This document shows, piece by piece, positions 33,606 through 43,108 of a DNA stretch of 64,000 bases. The stretch covers positions 186,001 through 250,000 of the forward strand of contig NZ_JAIVKY010000005.1 in the NCBI RefSeq assembly GCF_020524325.1. Direction: 5' to 3'. The stretch is from Sutcliffiella horikoshii. Its GTDB lineage: Bacteria > Bacillota > Bacilli > Bacillales > Bacillaceae_I. Both the position numbers and the translations under genes were made by a program. The notes under the pieces are model-generated. The model had not been told where the DNA came from. It ran no database searches and was given only the letters and a program-made list of their open reading frames with translations. Every line of letters starts with the position of its first letter. Positions within the stretch are counted from its first letter, which is position 1.

Positions 33606-35087
33606 TTATCGAATTGCTTTATGTTCTTTTATGACTCTTAATGTCTTTAGTTCATAATCTTCCGGACCTTGTACAGGAAGTCCTACTTCTAGTGTTTTGG
33701 TAATGTAGGACAAGTTTTCTTCCGTTATAATCTCACCAGGAGTGAAAATAGGAATACCTGGAGGATACACCATGATAAACTCTGCGATAATTCGGCCAGC
33801 GGATTTTTCAAATGGAACAACTTCCGTCTCAGAGTAGAAGGCATCCCGTGGTGCGATAGCTAACACTGGAATGTCTGGAAGTAGAACCTTTACTTTTTCG
33901 CCAGAATCTCCAGCCTGGTGATGAAACTCTGCTGATAAGTCTTTAAGGGCTTCTAGTAACGTTCCTGTTTCCACTTCCGAGTCACCAGGTGTGATAATAC
34001 AAAGAATGTTATAGAGATCGGAAAGCTCCACTTCAATGTTATATTTTTGACGTAGCCATTTCTCGACATCATATCCTGTAAGGTTTAAGTTTTTAACAGA
34101 AATAATCAGTTTTGTCGGGTCATAGTCAAAAGTTGCTTTTCTGCCTAAAATTTCAGGTCCTACACAATGTAAATGCTCAATTTCATTAATAGCATCCCGT
34201 GTTTTATTAGCAAGTTGGATTGTCTTTTCTATTAGCAAGTGTCCTTCGGTGGCAAGGCGTTTTCTTGCAACATCCAATGAAGCTAATAACAGGTAAGAAG
34301 TGGATGTAGTGGTTAGCATACTTAAAATGCTTTGGATGCGATTTACATTCACCAATCCTTCTCGTACATTCAATATAGAACTTTGTGTCATAGAACCTCC
34401 AAGCTTATGGACACTCGTCGCAGCCATATCAGCTCCGGCTTGCATAGCTGATAAAGGAAGTTCTTCATGGAAATGTATATGAACCCCGTGCGCTTCATCT
34501 ACAAGTACAGGCACGTTAAATGAATGAGCAATTTCAACAATCTGACTTAAATCAGCTGAAAAACCAAAATAAGTAGGGTTTATAACCAGAACGCCTTTTG
34601 CATCAGGATGTTGCTGAAGCGCCTTTTCAACAGAGTCTGTCGTGATGCCGTGAGAGATTCCTAGGTCTTTGTCCACTTCTGGGTGAATAAAGATTGGTAC
34701 AGCTCCTGAAAAAACAATGGCAGACATGACGGACTTATGAACATTCCTAGGCACGATGATTTTCTCTCCAGGCCCGCAAACTGCCATCACCATTGTCATG
34801 ATGGCTCCACTTGTACCCTGTACTGAGAAAAATGTGTGGTCAGCTCCAAAAGCTTTTGCTGCAAGGTCTTGTGCTTCTTTGATCATTCCCTTTGGCTGAT
34901 GAAGATCATCAAGTGGACCAATGTTAATTAGATCTATGGAAAGAGCATTTTCACCGATAAATTCTCGGAATTCAGGGTCAATGCCGGCTCCTTTTTTATG
35001 TCCGGGAATATGGAATTGAACGGGGTTCCCTTTGGCATGATTTAAAAGTCCAGTAAATAATGGCGTATCGTTTTGAGAATATGTCAA
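33606..35087 (-). CDS. speA: Arginine decarboxylase (biosynthetic, PLP-dependent)
   Basis: 493 residues of the Orn/Lys/Arg decarboxylase fold-I family. PLP-binding Lys228 lies in TSVHKLGGS and DEAHG is at 197-201; IPGHKKG near 27 and YPPGIPIFTPGE near the end are family marks. The protein matches B. subtilis SpeA throughout. It makes agmatine, the first step to putrescine and spermidine. No ornithine-specific wing domain is present, as expected for the Gram-positive short form. Confidence 0.95.
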   Translation of the reverse strand: MTYSQNDTPLFTGLLNHAKGNPVQFHIPGHKKGAGIDPEFREFIGENALSIDLINIGPLDDLHQPKGMIKEAQDLAAKAFGADHTFFSVQGTSGAIMTMVMAVCGPGEKIIVPRNVHKSVMSAIVFSGAVPIFIHPEVDKDLGISHGITTDSVEKALQQHPDAKGVLVINPTYFGFSADLSQIVEIAHSFNVPVLVDEAHGVHIHFHEELPLSAMQAGADMAATSVHKLGGSMTQSSILNVREGLVNVNRIQSILSMLTTTSTSYLLLASLDVARKRLATEGHLLIEKTIQLANKTRDAINEIEHLHCVGPEILGRKATFDYDPTKLIISVKNLNLTGYDVEKWLRQKYNIEVELSDLYNILCIITPGDSEVETGTLLEALKDLSAEFHHQAGDSGEKVKVLLPDIPVLAIAPRDAFYSETEVVPFEKSAGRIIAEFIMVYPPGIPIFTPGEIITEENLSYITKTLEVGLPVQGPEDYELKTLRVIKEHKAIR

Positions 35088-35272
35088 CTTACTTATGCAC
35101 CTCTTTAATTTAACTTAGTTTCGGTTTCGTTTATCTTAACGCATCTAATTACGCAGAACAAACATTCACATAAAACAAATGAAATTATAGCATTTATCCC
35201 CTACATTGCATAGCAGGAATTTGTCATATTATAAAGAAACATATAAAGAGAGATAGAAAGGGGAAGATGAAC

Positions 35273-36232
35273 ATGAAATGGGAGACAAGAGTATCGAAAC
35301 TATTAGATATTAAATATCCGATTATACAAGGTGGACTTGCATATTTAGCGTACGCAGATCTGGCTGCAGCGGTTTCAAATGCAGGAGGTCTTGGCCAGAT
35401 AACGGCCATGAGTTTAGAAAGTCCAGAATTATTAAGAGAAGAGATTCGGAAAGTTAGAAAAATGACAGATAAGCCATTTGGAGTGAACTATGCAATTGGC
35501 CAACATGGGAGACCTTTTGAGCATATGTTGGATATTGCTTTAGAAGAAGATGTTCCAGTCATCTCCATGACAGGTGGTAATCCTTCACCAATTTTCAAAA
35601 GGCTGGAGGGTTCAACATGCAAAAAATTAGTTCTTGTTGCTGCTCGCAGACAAGCAGAAAAAGCTGAAGAACTAGGTGCTGATGCCGTAATGGTCGTAGG
35701 ACAGGAGGGAGGCGGTCATCTAGGTAAAAACGACCTGGGTACCATGGTATTAGTCCCTAAAGTTGTAGACGCCTTAAACATCCCTGTAATCGCTTCAGGA
35801 GGCATTGGTGATGGGAGAGGCTTGATGGCGGCATTAGCACTTGGTGCGGAAGGGATAGAAATGGGGACAAGGTTTATCGCAACCAAGGAGTGCATGCATG
35901 CTCATCCTACATATAAAGAAAGACTTGTAGACGGAACGGAAAATGATACAGTGGTCATAAAAAGAAGTCTTGGTGCACCTGCAAGAGCCATTCAAAACAA
36001 ATGGACCGATCAAATATTGCAGCTAGAACAGGAAGCAAAAGGTTATGAAGGATTAAGAGACTATATTAGTGGCACAGCGAACAAACGGTATATCTATAAT
36101 GGCGATACGAGTACTGGTTATGCGTGGGCTGGCCAGGTAATGGGCTTGATTGAGGATGTGCCCACTGTGGAGCAGCTCTTGTCGAGAATGGTGAAGGAAG
36201 CGGAAAATATTAGAGAGAAGTGGACAAACTAG
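35273..36232 (+). CDS. NMO/FabK-type FMN oxidoreductase
   Basis: 319 residues of a TIM-barrel flavoprotein (2-nitropropane dioxygenase family): YPIIQGGLAYLAYADLAAAV, VVGQEGGGHLG, PVIASGGIGDGRGLMAALAL and GAEGIEMGTRF, the last two forming the FMN phosphate site. It could be nitronate monooxygenase or an enoyl-ACP reductase FabK; sequence inspection does not decide. ATG 35273 is about 9 bases after AAAGGGG; ATG 35267 is only 3 away. It is inserted between speA and yktA relative to B. subtilis. Confidence 0.85.
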   Translation: MKWETRVSKLLDIKYPIIQGGLAYLAYADLAAAVSNAGGLGQITAMSLESPELLREEIRKVRKMTDKPFGVNYAIGQHGRPFEHMLDIALEEDVPVISMTGGNPSPIFKRLEGSTCKKLVLVAARRQAEKAEELGADAVMVVGQEGGGHLGKNDLGTMVLVPKVVDALNIPVIASGGIGDGRGLMAALALGAEGIEMGTRFIATKECMHAHPTYKERLVDGTENDTVVIKRSLGAPARAIQNKWTDQILQLEQEAKGYEGLRDYISGTANKRYIYNGDTSTGYAWAGQVMGLIEDVPTVEQLLSRMVKEAENIREKWTN

Positions 36233-36286
36233 AGAAGGAAAATGATATACTTTACTTTTCCACTATACATATAATGAGGTGAAATT

Positions 36287-36562
36287 ATGGATTTCTCTTA
36301 TCCCATTTCCTATGATTGGTCTACAGACGAGATTGTAGATGTTATTGCACTTTATGAAGCGGTTGAACTCACTTATAGCAAAGGTGTAGAACGTGACCAG
36401 CTTTTATCCTTATATCGCAGGTTTAAAGAGATCGTGCCAGGCAAGGCAGAAGAACGTAACCTTGCAAATGAATATGAGGAACTTAGTGGTTTCTCTGTCT
36501 ATCGTACAATTAAAAAAGCAAAAGACATGAAACCAGGCGAACAGGTGAAAATGTCAAAGTAA
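36287..36562 (+). CDS. yktA: YktA, UPF0223 family protein
   Basis: 91 residues: YPISYDWSTDEIVDVIALYE at the N-terminus, LLSLYRRFKEIVPGKAEER in the middle and GFSVYRTIKKAKD near the end, matching UPF0223. A small helical cytosolic protein of unknown function. It ends at a bidirectional terminator shared with convergent yktB, as in B. subtilis. Confidence 0.93.
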   Translation: MDFSYPISYDWSTDEIVDVIALYEAVELTYSKGVERDQLLSLYRRFKEIVPGKAEERNLANEYEELSGFSVYRTIKKAKDMKPGEQVKMSK

Positions 36563-36599
36563 AAAATCTCAGAACCTTGATGGTTCTGAGATTTTTTTG
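36563..36599. terminator. Bidirectional terminator between yktA and yktB
   Basis: ATCTCAGAACC pairs perfectly with GGTTCTGAGAT around five bases, flanked by A6 and T7. Confidence 0.93.
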
Positions 36600-36600
36600 T

Positions 36601-37248
36601 TTAAGCTTCCACCGTCTGCTTCGTTAAGTTGTACAACCCTTTAACTGTTTGAACAGCTTCTTCGATACGCGCAACAGTTTCATCTCCAGAAAGTTTAACT
36701 GCCTCTTCTTTAGGAATTTGAATACCGCAAAGTATTTCCGCTTTTTTAACATTAATCAAACGTTCGAAGAGCTCCTTGTGAGCTTCCTCATTCATATCAG
36801 ATTGACGGATAACCTCAGGCTTTGTATGATCCTTGGACCAGACATAGTCAGAAGGAATCTTCTCTCGGATAGAGGATACATTCTTAAGCAGAACTTCGCC
36901 AAATGCTTCTTTCATCGGTGCTTCGTAAATAACCGCAAACCAGACAAATATATGTGTCTCCCATAAACCAATTTGGAAATGTGGTAACATCTTGTATCCT
37001 CGTGCATTGTTTGCAAAAGCAACCCAGGAATCTTTAGGAGGGTTCTTGGTTCTTCTTGCATGCTTGGCCACATGATAGTGCATTTCATCACCAGTCATGG
37101 CGGTTAGGGAAGGTGAGAAATACTGGCCTAGCTGTTCAAATTTAGGCTGTATTTGAGCTTTTAAAGCTTCCATTCTTTCTTCAAGACCATCTATTGTAAA
37201 TACTTCAAAATCTTCCTTCTTAAAACCATTGAAAGTTTTGTTTGTCAT
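36601..37248 (-). CDS. yktB: YktB, UPF0637 family protein
   Basis: 215 residues. FNGFKKEDFEVFTIDGLEER at the N-terminus, HYHVAKHARRTKNPPKDSW and GYKMLPHFQIGLWETHIFVW in the middle match UPF0637/YktB. The function is unknown. ATG 37248 follows a GGGGCGAC stretch on the minus strand. Gene order yktA-yktB-ykzI-suhB follows B. subtilis. Confidence 0.93.
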   Translation of the reverse strand: MTNKTFNGFKKEDFEVFTIDGLEERMEALKAQIQPKFEQLGQYFSPSLTAMTGDEMHYHVAKHARRTKNPPKDSWVAFANNARGYKMLPHFQIGLWETHIFVWFAVIYEAPMKEAFGEVLLKNVSSIREKIPSDYVWSKDHTKPEVIRQSDMNEEAHKELFERLINVKKAEILCGIQIPKEEAVKLSGDETVARIEEAVQTVKGLYNLTKQTVEA

Positions 37249-37463
37249 GTAGTCGCCCCGTTTCTAACTATTGCTTTTTTATATTACTCATTTTATCATA
37301 GCCATTTTTCTCTGCCAAAAGATTAGATTTTTCAACCTTTTACTTTCTTTTTAGGTAACTGCACATTTTAGTTACCAACTTTCATTCCCTTCATATGATA
37401 TAGCAACCATTAGAAAATTGAATCCTTTGGAACCTAGAAACTTTTATGAAGGAGGGAATTATT

Positions 37464-37652
37464 GTGAAACAAGTGGCGACACCTTGGAAAAAGAAAAAAG
37501 AGGAAAATCAGCGTGCGGTCTTACGAATGGAAATCGATTATGAATTGGCAGTTTTGTTTGAAGCAATACAAGAGAGTGATAAGGAAAAAATGAAGAAAAC
37601 GAAATCTAAATTAGAGCAGTTAAGAAAAGAAATGTTAAGTCTAGAGGTTTAG
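37464..37652 (+). CDS. ykzI: YkzI small protein
   Basis: 62 residues, highly charged: MKQVATPWKKKKEENQ, MEIDYELAVLFEAIQESDKE and a helical Lys/Glu-rich tail. It resembles B. subtilis YkzI in sequence, length and position between yktB and suhB. GTG 37464 follows GAAGGAGGG; the ATG at 37446 overlaps that site and is not used. Function unknown. Confidence 0.8.
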   Translation: MKQVATPWKKKKEENQRAVLRMEIDYELAVLFEAIQESDKEKMKKTKSKLEQLRKEMLSLEV

Positions 37653-37668
37653 TGGCATAGGCTACTTT

Positions 37669-37695
37669 GACGAACCTGTATGAGGTTCGTTTTTC
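37669..37695 (+). terminator. Terminator after ykzI
   Basis: ACGAACCT pairs with AGGTTCGT around five bases, followed by T5. Confidence 0.85.
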
Positions 37696-37794
37696 TGTGT
37701 GACCTATTACTTGATTTTACCCATCTGTTTCAGTAAGCTAAAACATACATAATTTGATTGCATCGAATATGGTAACAGAAGGGCAGGAGAACAT

Positions 37795-38592
37795 ATGAAG
37801 TGGACTGAAATTGATGAGAATGCAAAAAAATGGACAAGAGAAGCGGGAGAACGTATTCGAACTTCTTTCAGCAAGGAATTGATGATACATACAAAATCTT
37901 CTCCTGATGATCTGGTAACTAATATTGACCGGGAAACGGAACAATTTTTTATAGAACGTATTAGAAAAACCTATCCAGACCACCAAATTCTTGGAGAAGA
38001 AGGATTTGGAGATGAATTGGATAAGCTTGATGGAACGGTTTGGATTATCGACCCAATCGATGGAACGATGAACTTTGTCCATCAGCAACGAAATTTCGCC
38101 ATCTCGGTTGCCGTATATGAAGATGGTGTCGGAAAGATTGGGCTAATTTATGATGTGGTTCATGACGAGCTTTACCATGCAAAAGCAGGGGAAGGGGCTT
38201 ATTTAAACGATACACAACTTCCACAGCTTGAAGAAGTGGCTGTAGAGAAAGCTGTTATCGGATTAAATGCCACATGGATCACGGAAAATAAACGGATCGA
38301 CCCCACTATTCTCGCTCCGCTTGTAAAAAAAGTAAGAGGTACAAGGTCTTATGGGTCGGCAGCGCTTGAAATGGCGTATGTAGCAACAGGGCGAATTGAT
38401 GCATATATTACGTTGAGACTTTCCCCTTGGGATTTTGCAGCGGGACTAATTCTTGTAAACGAGCTCGGTGGTAAAGTGACCACACTTCATGGTGAACCTC
38501 TTAACATGCTTGGACAAAACAGTGTCTTTGTAAGTAAACCGGGATTGCATGAAGTGATCAGCAAGGATTACTTGTATAAATTGAAGAAGTAA
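37795..38592 (+). CDS. suhB: Inositol-phosphate phosphatase family protein (YktC)
   Basis: 265 residues of the Mg-dependent, lithium-sensitive phosphatase fold. LGEEGFGDE at about 65 carries a metal-binding Glu, IIDPIDGTMNFVH at about 83 is the family signature, and SPWDFAAGLIL near 208 is the third motif. It hydrolyses myo-inositol 1-phosphate or related phosphates (B. subtilis YktC). GGGCAGGAGAACAT precedes the ATG. A long hairpin terminator follows the stop. Confidence 0.92.
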   Translation: MKWTEIDENAKKWTREAGERIRTSFSKELMIHTKSSPDDLVTNIDRETEQFFIERIRKTYPDHQILGEEGFGDELDKLDGTVWIIDPIDGTMNFVHQQRNFAISVAVYEDGVGKIGLIYDVVHDELYHAKAGEGAYLNDTQLPQLEEVAVEKAVIGLNATWITENKRIDPTILAPLVKKVRGTRSYGSAALEMAYVATGRIDAYITLRLSPWDFAAGLILVNELGGKVTTLHGEPLNMLGQNSVFVSKPGLHEVISKDYLYKLKK

Positions 38593-38593
38593 A

Positions 38594-38639
38594 TGAAAAC
38601 CCACGGTCGCAAATTCGCGCCGTGGGTTTTCAATTTTTT
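38594..38639 (+). terminator. Terminator after suhB
   Basis: GAAAACCCACGG pairs perfectly with CCGTGGGTTTTC around 13 bases, followed by T6. Confidence 0.9.
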
Positions 38640-38670
38640 GATAAATTATAGTAGGAACATATTGTAAACT

Positions 38671-38856
38671 TTATAATTGTCCGTTTTCGCGCATTTTTCT
38701 CTTTGTTTTGAATCCAAGTCCCATGACCACACCGAATAATACAAACGCTCCAACGATTCCAAGCGTGTTTCTCTCTCCGATTGCAATTCCGACCATGCCT
38801 AAAGAAACCGCTGCCAAAACAGCATAAAGCATGAAAATCCACTTAATATCCTTCAT
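38671..38856 (-). CDS. ylaF: YlaF, DUF5325 small membrane protein
   Basis: 61 residues with two hydrophobic segments (WIFMLYAVLAAVSLGMVGIA and IVGAFVLFGVVMGLGF), an ERNTLG linker and a lysine/arginine tail. It matches B. subtilis YlaF in size, layout and position next to typA. AAAGGAGTTG precedes ATG 38856 on the minus strand. Function unknown. Confidence 0.82.
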   Translation of the reverse strand: MKDIKWIFMLYAVLAAVSLGMVGIAIGERNTLGIVGAFVLFGVVMGLGFKTKRKMRENGQL

Positions 38857-38984
38857 AAAATCAACTCCTTTGGATAACGCTAAATATATATAACATATAT
38901 TTTACATAAGTCTCTTTCTCTTTTCTACCATGTTTGTGGTATAATACTAAAGTTATTAAGTTGTAAAATTAGGGAGATGAAATA

Positions 38985-40820
38985 GTGAACATCCGCAATG
39001 ATATCAGAAACATCGCAATTATCGCTCACGTAGACCATGGTAAAACAACGTTAGTGGACAAATTGCTACATCAAGCTGGGACGTTTAGAACGAACGAGCA
39101 GGTAGCAGAACGTGCCATGGACTCTAATGATTTAGAAAGAGAACGTGGGATTACTATATTAGCTAAAAATACGGCAATTAACTATAAAGATACGCGCATT
39201 AACATCATGGACACACCAGGACATGCCGACTTTGGTGGAGAAGTGGAACGTATTATGAAAATGGTTGATGGGGTACTTTTAGTAGTAGACGCTTATGAAG
39301 GCTGTATGCCTCAAACTCGCTTTGTATTGAAAAAAGCGTTAGAGCAGAACCTGACACCAATCGTAGTTGTAAACAAAATTGACCGTGACTTTGCTCGTCC
39401 GACAGAAGTGGTGGACGAAGTAATCGATCTATTCATCGAATTGGGTGCAAATGAAGAACAATTGGAATTCCCAGTTGTATATGCTTCTGCAATCAATGGT
39501 ACAGCTAGTACAAATCCAGAGAAGCAAGATGAAAACATGGAAGCAATCTATGAGTCCATTGTTGAACATATCCCAGCTCCAGTTGATAACAGTGCCGAGC
39601 CACTTCAATTCCAAGTAGCGCTTCTTGACTACAATGACTATGTTGGACGTATCGGAGTTGGTCGTATTTTCCGTGGAACGATGAAAGTTGGCCAACAAGT
39701 TGCATTAATGAAGCTTGACGGCTCTGTAAAACAATTCCGTGTAACCAAGCTATTTGGTTTCATCGGTCTTAAACGTGTGGAAATCGAAGAAGCGAAAGCG
39801 GGGGACCTTGTTGCCGTTTCCGGAATGGAAGATATCAACGTAGGGGAAACTGTTTGTCCCGTTGACCACCAAGATGCACTTCCTGTTCTTCGTATTGACG
39901 AGCCAACTCTTCAAATGACTTTCTTAGTAAACAACAGTCCGTTTGCTGGTAAAGAAGGGAAATTTGTTACATCTCGTAAAATTGAAGAGCGTCTAGAAGC
40001 TCAACTGGAGACAGATGTAAGTTTACGTGTAGATCCAACTGACTCTCCGGATGCATGGGTTGTTTCCGGGCGTGGAGAGCTTCACCTTTCCATCTTGATT
40101 GAAAACATGCGCCGTGAAGGATTTGAGCTTCAAGTATCAAAACCTGAAGTAATCATTAAAAATATTGATGGTGTTAAATCTGAGCCGGTTGAGCGTGTAC
40201 AAATCGATGTACCGGAAGATTACACTGGTTCTATCATGGAATCCATTGGTGCCCGTAAAGGTGAAATGGTTGACATGATCAATAACGGTAACGGTCAAGT
40301 TCGTCTGATTTTCATGGTACCTTCTCGTGGATTAATCGGGTATACGACGGAATTCCTTTCCCTTACTCGTGGATACGGAATCATCAACCACACATTTGAC
40401 AGCTACCAGCCTATGGCAGCAGGTCAAGTAGGTGGACGTCGCCAAGGTGTTCTTGTTTCTATGGAATCAGGTAAAGCATCTACTTATGGTATCATGGGTA
40501 TTGAAGACCGCGGAGTTATCTTTGTTGAGCCTGGAACGGAGGTTTACGAAGGAATGATCGTGGGAGAGCATAACCGTGAAAATGACCTTGTCGTGAACGT
40601 TTGTAAGATGAAGCAAGCAACTAACGTACGTTCTGCAACGAAGGATCAAACAGTTAGTATGAAAAAACCTCGTCTTATGACATTAGAGGAGTCTTTAGAA
40701 TACTTGAATGACGATGAGTACTGTGAGATTACTCCACAATCCATCCGTTTACGTAAAAAGCTTCTTGATAAGAACGAACGTGAAAGAGCAGCGAAAAAGA
40801 AAAAGTACGCTGAAGCATAA
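38985..40820 (+). CDS. typA: TypA/BipA ribosome-associated GTPase
   Basis: 611 residues. The G domain has [10 protein letters not shown] near 14-23, [14 protein letters not shown] near 76 and NKID near 130. These are followed by EF-G-like domains II, III and V and the BipA-specific C-terminal domain ([20 protein letters not shown]). It assists late 50S assembly and stress adaptation, particularly in the cold. GTG 38985 follows AGGGAGATG. ylaH lies downstream after a terminator, as in B. subtilis (ylaG-ylaH). Confidence 0.96.
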   Translation: MNIRNDIRNIAIIAHVDHGKTTLVDKLLHQAGTFRTNEQVAERAMDSNDLERERGITILAKNTAINYKDTRINIMDTPGHADFGGEVERIMKMVDGVLLVVDAYEGCMPQTRFVLKKALEQNLTPIVVVNKIDRDFARPTEVVDEVIDLFIELGANEEQLEFPVVYASAINGTASTNPEKQDENMEAIYESIVEHIPAPVDNSAEPLQFQVALLDYNDYVGRIGVGRIFRGTMKVGQQVALMKLDGSVKQFRVTKLFGFIGLKRVEIEEAKAGDLVAVSGMEDINVGETVCPVDHQDALPVLRIDEPTLQMTFLVNNSPFAGKEGKFVTSRKIEERLEAQLETDVSLRVDPTDSPDAWVVSGRGELHLSILIENMRREGFELQVSKPEVIIKNIDGVKSEPVERVQIDVPEDYTGSIMESIGARKGEMVDMINNGNGQVRLIFMVPSRGLIGYTTEFLSLTRGYGIINHTFDSYQPMAAGQVGGRRQGVLVSMESGKASTYGIMGIEDRGVIFVEPGTEVYEGMIVGEHNRENDLVVNVCKMKQATNVRSATKDQTVSMKKPRLMTLEESLEYLNDDEYCEITPQSIRLRKKLLDKNERERAAKKKKYAEA

Positions 40821-40828
40821 AAATTAGA

Positions 40829-40876
40829 AGAGGGATGCAGGGGTGCTTAAAGAAGGACCCTTGTCATCCCTTTTTC
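40829..40876 (+). terminator. Terminator after typA
   Basis: AGGGATG...GGG pairs with CCC...CATCCCT in a long hairpin followed by T5. Confidence 0.82.
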
Positions 40877-40916
40877 TAAATATCTATCTAAAACTGTTAG
40901 AAATGGGGAAAAGGCA

Positions 40917-41231
40917 ATGGATGTAACACAGAGGTTATCCTTTTTTGCGAGTCTATTCCGTGTGGATGAAAATCCTGATTTAGGCATGTGGCTTTTGTAT
41001 TTTACCATTTTAGGATTGTCAATCTTAGTTTATAAGCTTGGATTCGCCTTGAAGCTTCCTGTATTAAAGTCAGTGGTAATTTACTTATTCCTTGCTTTAG
41101 GAAGTACAGTTCTTACGTTTCTTGGAATCTTTCTTCCTGTTGGAGAAGGGTTGGTTGTGGCGGCTTTAATATTGATTATCTATAAGATTCGACTTCACCG
41201 TTCAAAGCAAGCGGAAAGCACAGAATCGTAG
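40917..41231 (+). CDS. ylaH: YlaH-like membrane protein
   Basis: 104 residues with three hydrophobic segments: [40 protein letters not shown] and [14 protein letters not shown]. The start, sequence style and position after typA match B. subtilis YlaH. Function unknown. It is probably cotranscribed with the next gene (gap of 11 bases). Confidence 0.88.
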   Translation: MDVTQRLSFFASLFRVDENPDLGMWLLYFTILGLSILVYKLGFALKLPVLKSVVIYLFLALGSTVLTFLGIFLPVGEGLVVAALILIIYKIRLHRSKQAESTES

Positions 41232-41242
41232 GAGGTCAGTAT

Positions 41243-41527
41243 ATGAGGTCTTTACAAGACACGCTGTATAATTGGCTGACCATTAAAGTGGTAGCAGAAG
41301 CAAGACCAGATGATAAATCCGCACATGATACAATGAAGCTGTTTGAAGGAATTCTTTTGGACGATCATAAAATTACGAATATTGTTGTTTCCAAACAGGA
41401 GCCAATGTATTACGTGGAATATGATAAGGATGCAGAACGGCATAAAGTTAGATTTCCAATCGAATTAATTGACGTGATGTTAGAGCAAATTCAAAACGAG
41501 CCTGATAAGTACCATAATTATGAGTAA
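41243..41527 (+). CDS. Conserved hypothetical protein downstream of ylaH
   Basis: 94 residues, soluble and acidic, containing LQDTLYNWLTIKVVAEARPD and EPMYYVEYDKDAERHKVRFP. No family recognised. GTAGGAGGTCAG precedes ATG 41243 at good spacing, and it follows ylaH by 11 bases, so it is translated as part of the same unit. It ends just before a strong bidirectional terminator. Confidence 0.75.
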   Translation: MRSLQDTLYNWLTIKVVAEARPDDKSAHDTMKLFEGILLDDHKITNIVVSKQEPMYYVEYDKDAERHKVRFPIELIDVMLEQIQNEPDKYHNYE

Positions 41528-41533
41528 ATTAGA

Positions 41534-41588
41534 AAAAGGATAGCTCCTTCTCGAGTGATTGTCACTTGCGAGGGATCTATCCTTTTTG
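41534..41588. terminator. Long bidirectional terminator
   Basis: AAAAAGGATAG...TCC...GTGA pairs with TCAC...GGA...CTATCCTTTTT as a long, nearly continuous stem between convergent genes. Confidence 0.88.
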
Positions 41589-42008
41589 CTTCTTTTTGTA
41601 AAATATAGGGAGAAATACTGCGAAGGCCAAATGCCCGATCGACCATAATAGTATCGCAATGACATCCGTAGGTGCAGGCGTCTCTTTTATAGCCAGTATC
41701 GTTAATGGGAAATACAATAGAATCGTAGGGAAAGTGATACCTATGGCAACCAGGTACTGCCTTCTTTTATCAAACAAGTGGAAGTGTTCCACTAAAAAAG
41801 CAAATATGATTCCAATCACCACAGCCACAATCAAGTGGAGGGAGAACTCGGCAGGTTCCGAAAGGTTTGCATTCTTCAAACCTGGAATAAAATCGACATT
41901 CAATAAAAGCACATATACCTTTTTTCCTGATAGGACTTCAAGCGCTTTAATGAACACGCCCATCAGGATTCCACTTATTAAACCCGTAAAAGCGCCTCTT
42001 CGTATCAA
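41577..42008 (-). CDS. Four-helix membrane protein of unknown function
   Basis: 143 residues starting at TTG 42008, 3 bases after the ylaI stop. Four hydrophobic segments are visible: AFTGLISGILMGVFIKAL, SLHLIVAVVIGIIFAFLV, LVAIGITFPTILLYFPL and AILLWSIGHLAFAVFLPIFY, with a KKKQKG tail. No family assigned. The short gap suggests translational coupling with ylaI. Confidence 0.7.
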   Translation of the reverse strand: MIRRGAFTGLISGILMGVFIKALEVLSGKKVYVLLLNVDFIPGLKNANLSEPAEFSLHLIVAVVIGIIFAFLVEHFHLFDKRRQYLVAIGITFPTILLYFPLTILAIKETPAPTDVIAILLWSIGHLAFAVFLPIFYKKKQKG

Positions 42009-42011
42009 GGT

Positions 42012-42212
42012 CTACCACTCATCCTGATTTTGTTTTTGTTCATACAGCTTAAAATTGCCTGTAGCTTTTCTTTCATTGGTTCTTTTTTCAATACGTTCAC
42101 TGCATTCGTCGCACATATATGTATGAATAGGTCGATTGCGAAGTCTTTTCGCAACTAACGTTTCGTCATTGATGCTTTCAATTTTATCGCAAATTACACA
42201 CTTGACTCTCAT
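42012..42212 (-). CDS. ylaI: YlaI, DUF2197 zinc-binding-type protein
   Basis: 66 residues. MRVKCVICDKIESINDETL and RLRNRPIHTYMCDECSERIE give two CxxC pairs about 30 residues apart, a likely zinc site. It matches B. subtilis YlaI. AGGTGGACC precedes the ATG on the minus strand. Unlike B. subtilis, where the yla genes around it run mainly the same way, here it faces typA-ylaH with a membrane protein gene attached. Confidence 0.9.
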   Translation of the reverse strand: MRVKCVICDKIESINDETLVAKRLRNRPIHTYMCDECSERIEKRTNERKATGNFKLYEQKQNQDEW

Positions 42213-42367
42213 GGTCCACCTCTTTATTCAATCTTACTCATTAGTATAGCATAAAGGGTGAAAATTAAGAATTAATTGCTAACAAGAGCAGTTTCGTAAC
42301 CTGTTGAATCTTCCTATGGAAATGTTGATATGGTACTATTAATAAAAATAAAGTGGGGGGATGGACT

Positions 42368-42826
42368 ATGCCAAACCTAGTAGAAAATGTTCTTGTAGAA
42401 CCACTCATAGAAGCATTGCAAAAAGAAACTCTTGTGACAATTAGTACTGTGGACCATGAAACAGGTGGTCCAAATGTGAGTGCAATCTCCTGGATATATG
42501 CCCCAGACGAAGAATCCATACTACTTGCTGTGAATGCAGAATCACGGATCGTGAAAAATGTGTTATATAAAAGCGAGCTAGTAGTAAATCTGATGGCCAA
42601 TGATTCCGTTTACTCCATTCACACTAAAGCAACTGTTAAAGTGGAGAGAATGGAAGGTGTTCCATTGAAATTGGCGTTGTTGCATCTAGATGTAAAAGAA
42701 GTGAGGGATGTCATGTTTTATGGTGCGAAGATAAGCGTTGAGCCTAAGTTTGAGAAGACCTATGATGTGGAAGCTGCTAAGAAATTGGATTATCAGGTGA
42801 TGACGGCGATTCATCGGTATAGCTAA
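42368..42826 (+). CDS. Pyridoxamine-phosphate-oxidase-like FMN-binding protein
   Basis: 152 residues with a split-barrel look: TLVTISTVDHETGGPNVSAI, SWIYAPDEESILLAVNAESR and IVKNVLYKSELVVNLMAND. This is the pattern of small general-stress FMN-binding proteins rather than true pyridoxamine phosphate oxidase. ATG 42368 lies 8 bases after GGGGGG; in-frame GTG 42353 overlaps it. It sits between ylaI and ylaJ, so it is not in the B. subtilis ylaL position. Enzymatic role unknown. Confidence 0.75.
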   Translation: MPNLVENVLVEPLIEALQKETLVTISTVDHETGGPNVSAISWIYAPDEESILLAVNAESRIVKNVLYKSELVVNLMANDSVYSIHTKATVKVERMEGVPLKLALLHLDVKEVRDVMFYGAKISVEPKFEKTYDVEAAKKLDYQVMTAIHRYS

Positions 42827-42920
42827 GAGCGGGTGATTGGGGAACCAGGTGTAAGCCTGGTTTTTTTTGTTTGTGTCGGTGCGCTTGGGTGGCGGGTCGA
42901 ATATTGTTGTGTTATGGCGA

Positions 42921-43034
42921 TTTCTTGATATAATCCAATTTTTCTTGATATAACTCGGAATTTCTTGATATACTCTTCAAATTTCTTGATATATCCGAAA
43001 ATTTCTTGATATATTGCTTTTTTTCTTGTTATCC
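42921..43034. repeat. Phased 20-bp repeat array (TTTCTTGATATA)
   Basis: TTTCTTGATAT recurs exactly at 42921, 42941, 42961, 42982 and 43002, with a degenerate copy at 43022. Spacings are 20, 20, 21, 20 and 20 bases. Spacer letters vary freely. It lies between two convergent genes, just before the ylaJ terminator. It lacks the length and identity of a CRISPR array. Confidence 0.92.
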
Positions 43035-43060
43035 ATACCTAACCAGTACCTGCGCTATAT

Positions 43061-43099
43061 AAAAAACTGCCCCAAGTGGTATTTCCATTTGGGGCAGCA
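43061..43099 (-). terminator. Terminator of ylaJ (minus strand)
   Basis: CTGCCCCAA pairs with TTGGGGCAG around an AT-rich loop. The A-run at 43061-43066 gives T6 on the minus strand. Confidence 0.88.
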
Positions 43100-43108
43100 A
43101 TCAACTTT

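Noticed and set aside
42921-43034. CRISPR-like array
   Set aside because: Repeats are only about 12 bases with 8-9 base spacers and no cas genes nearby; it does not meet the geometry of a CRISPR array.
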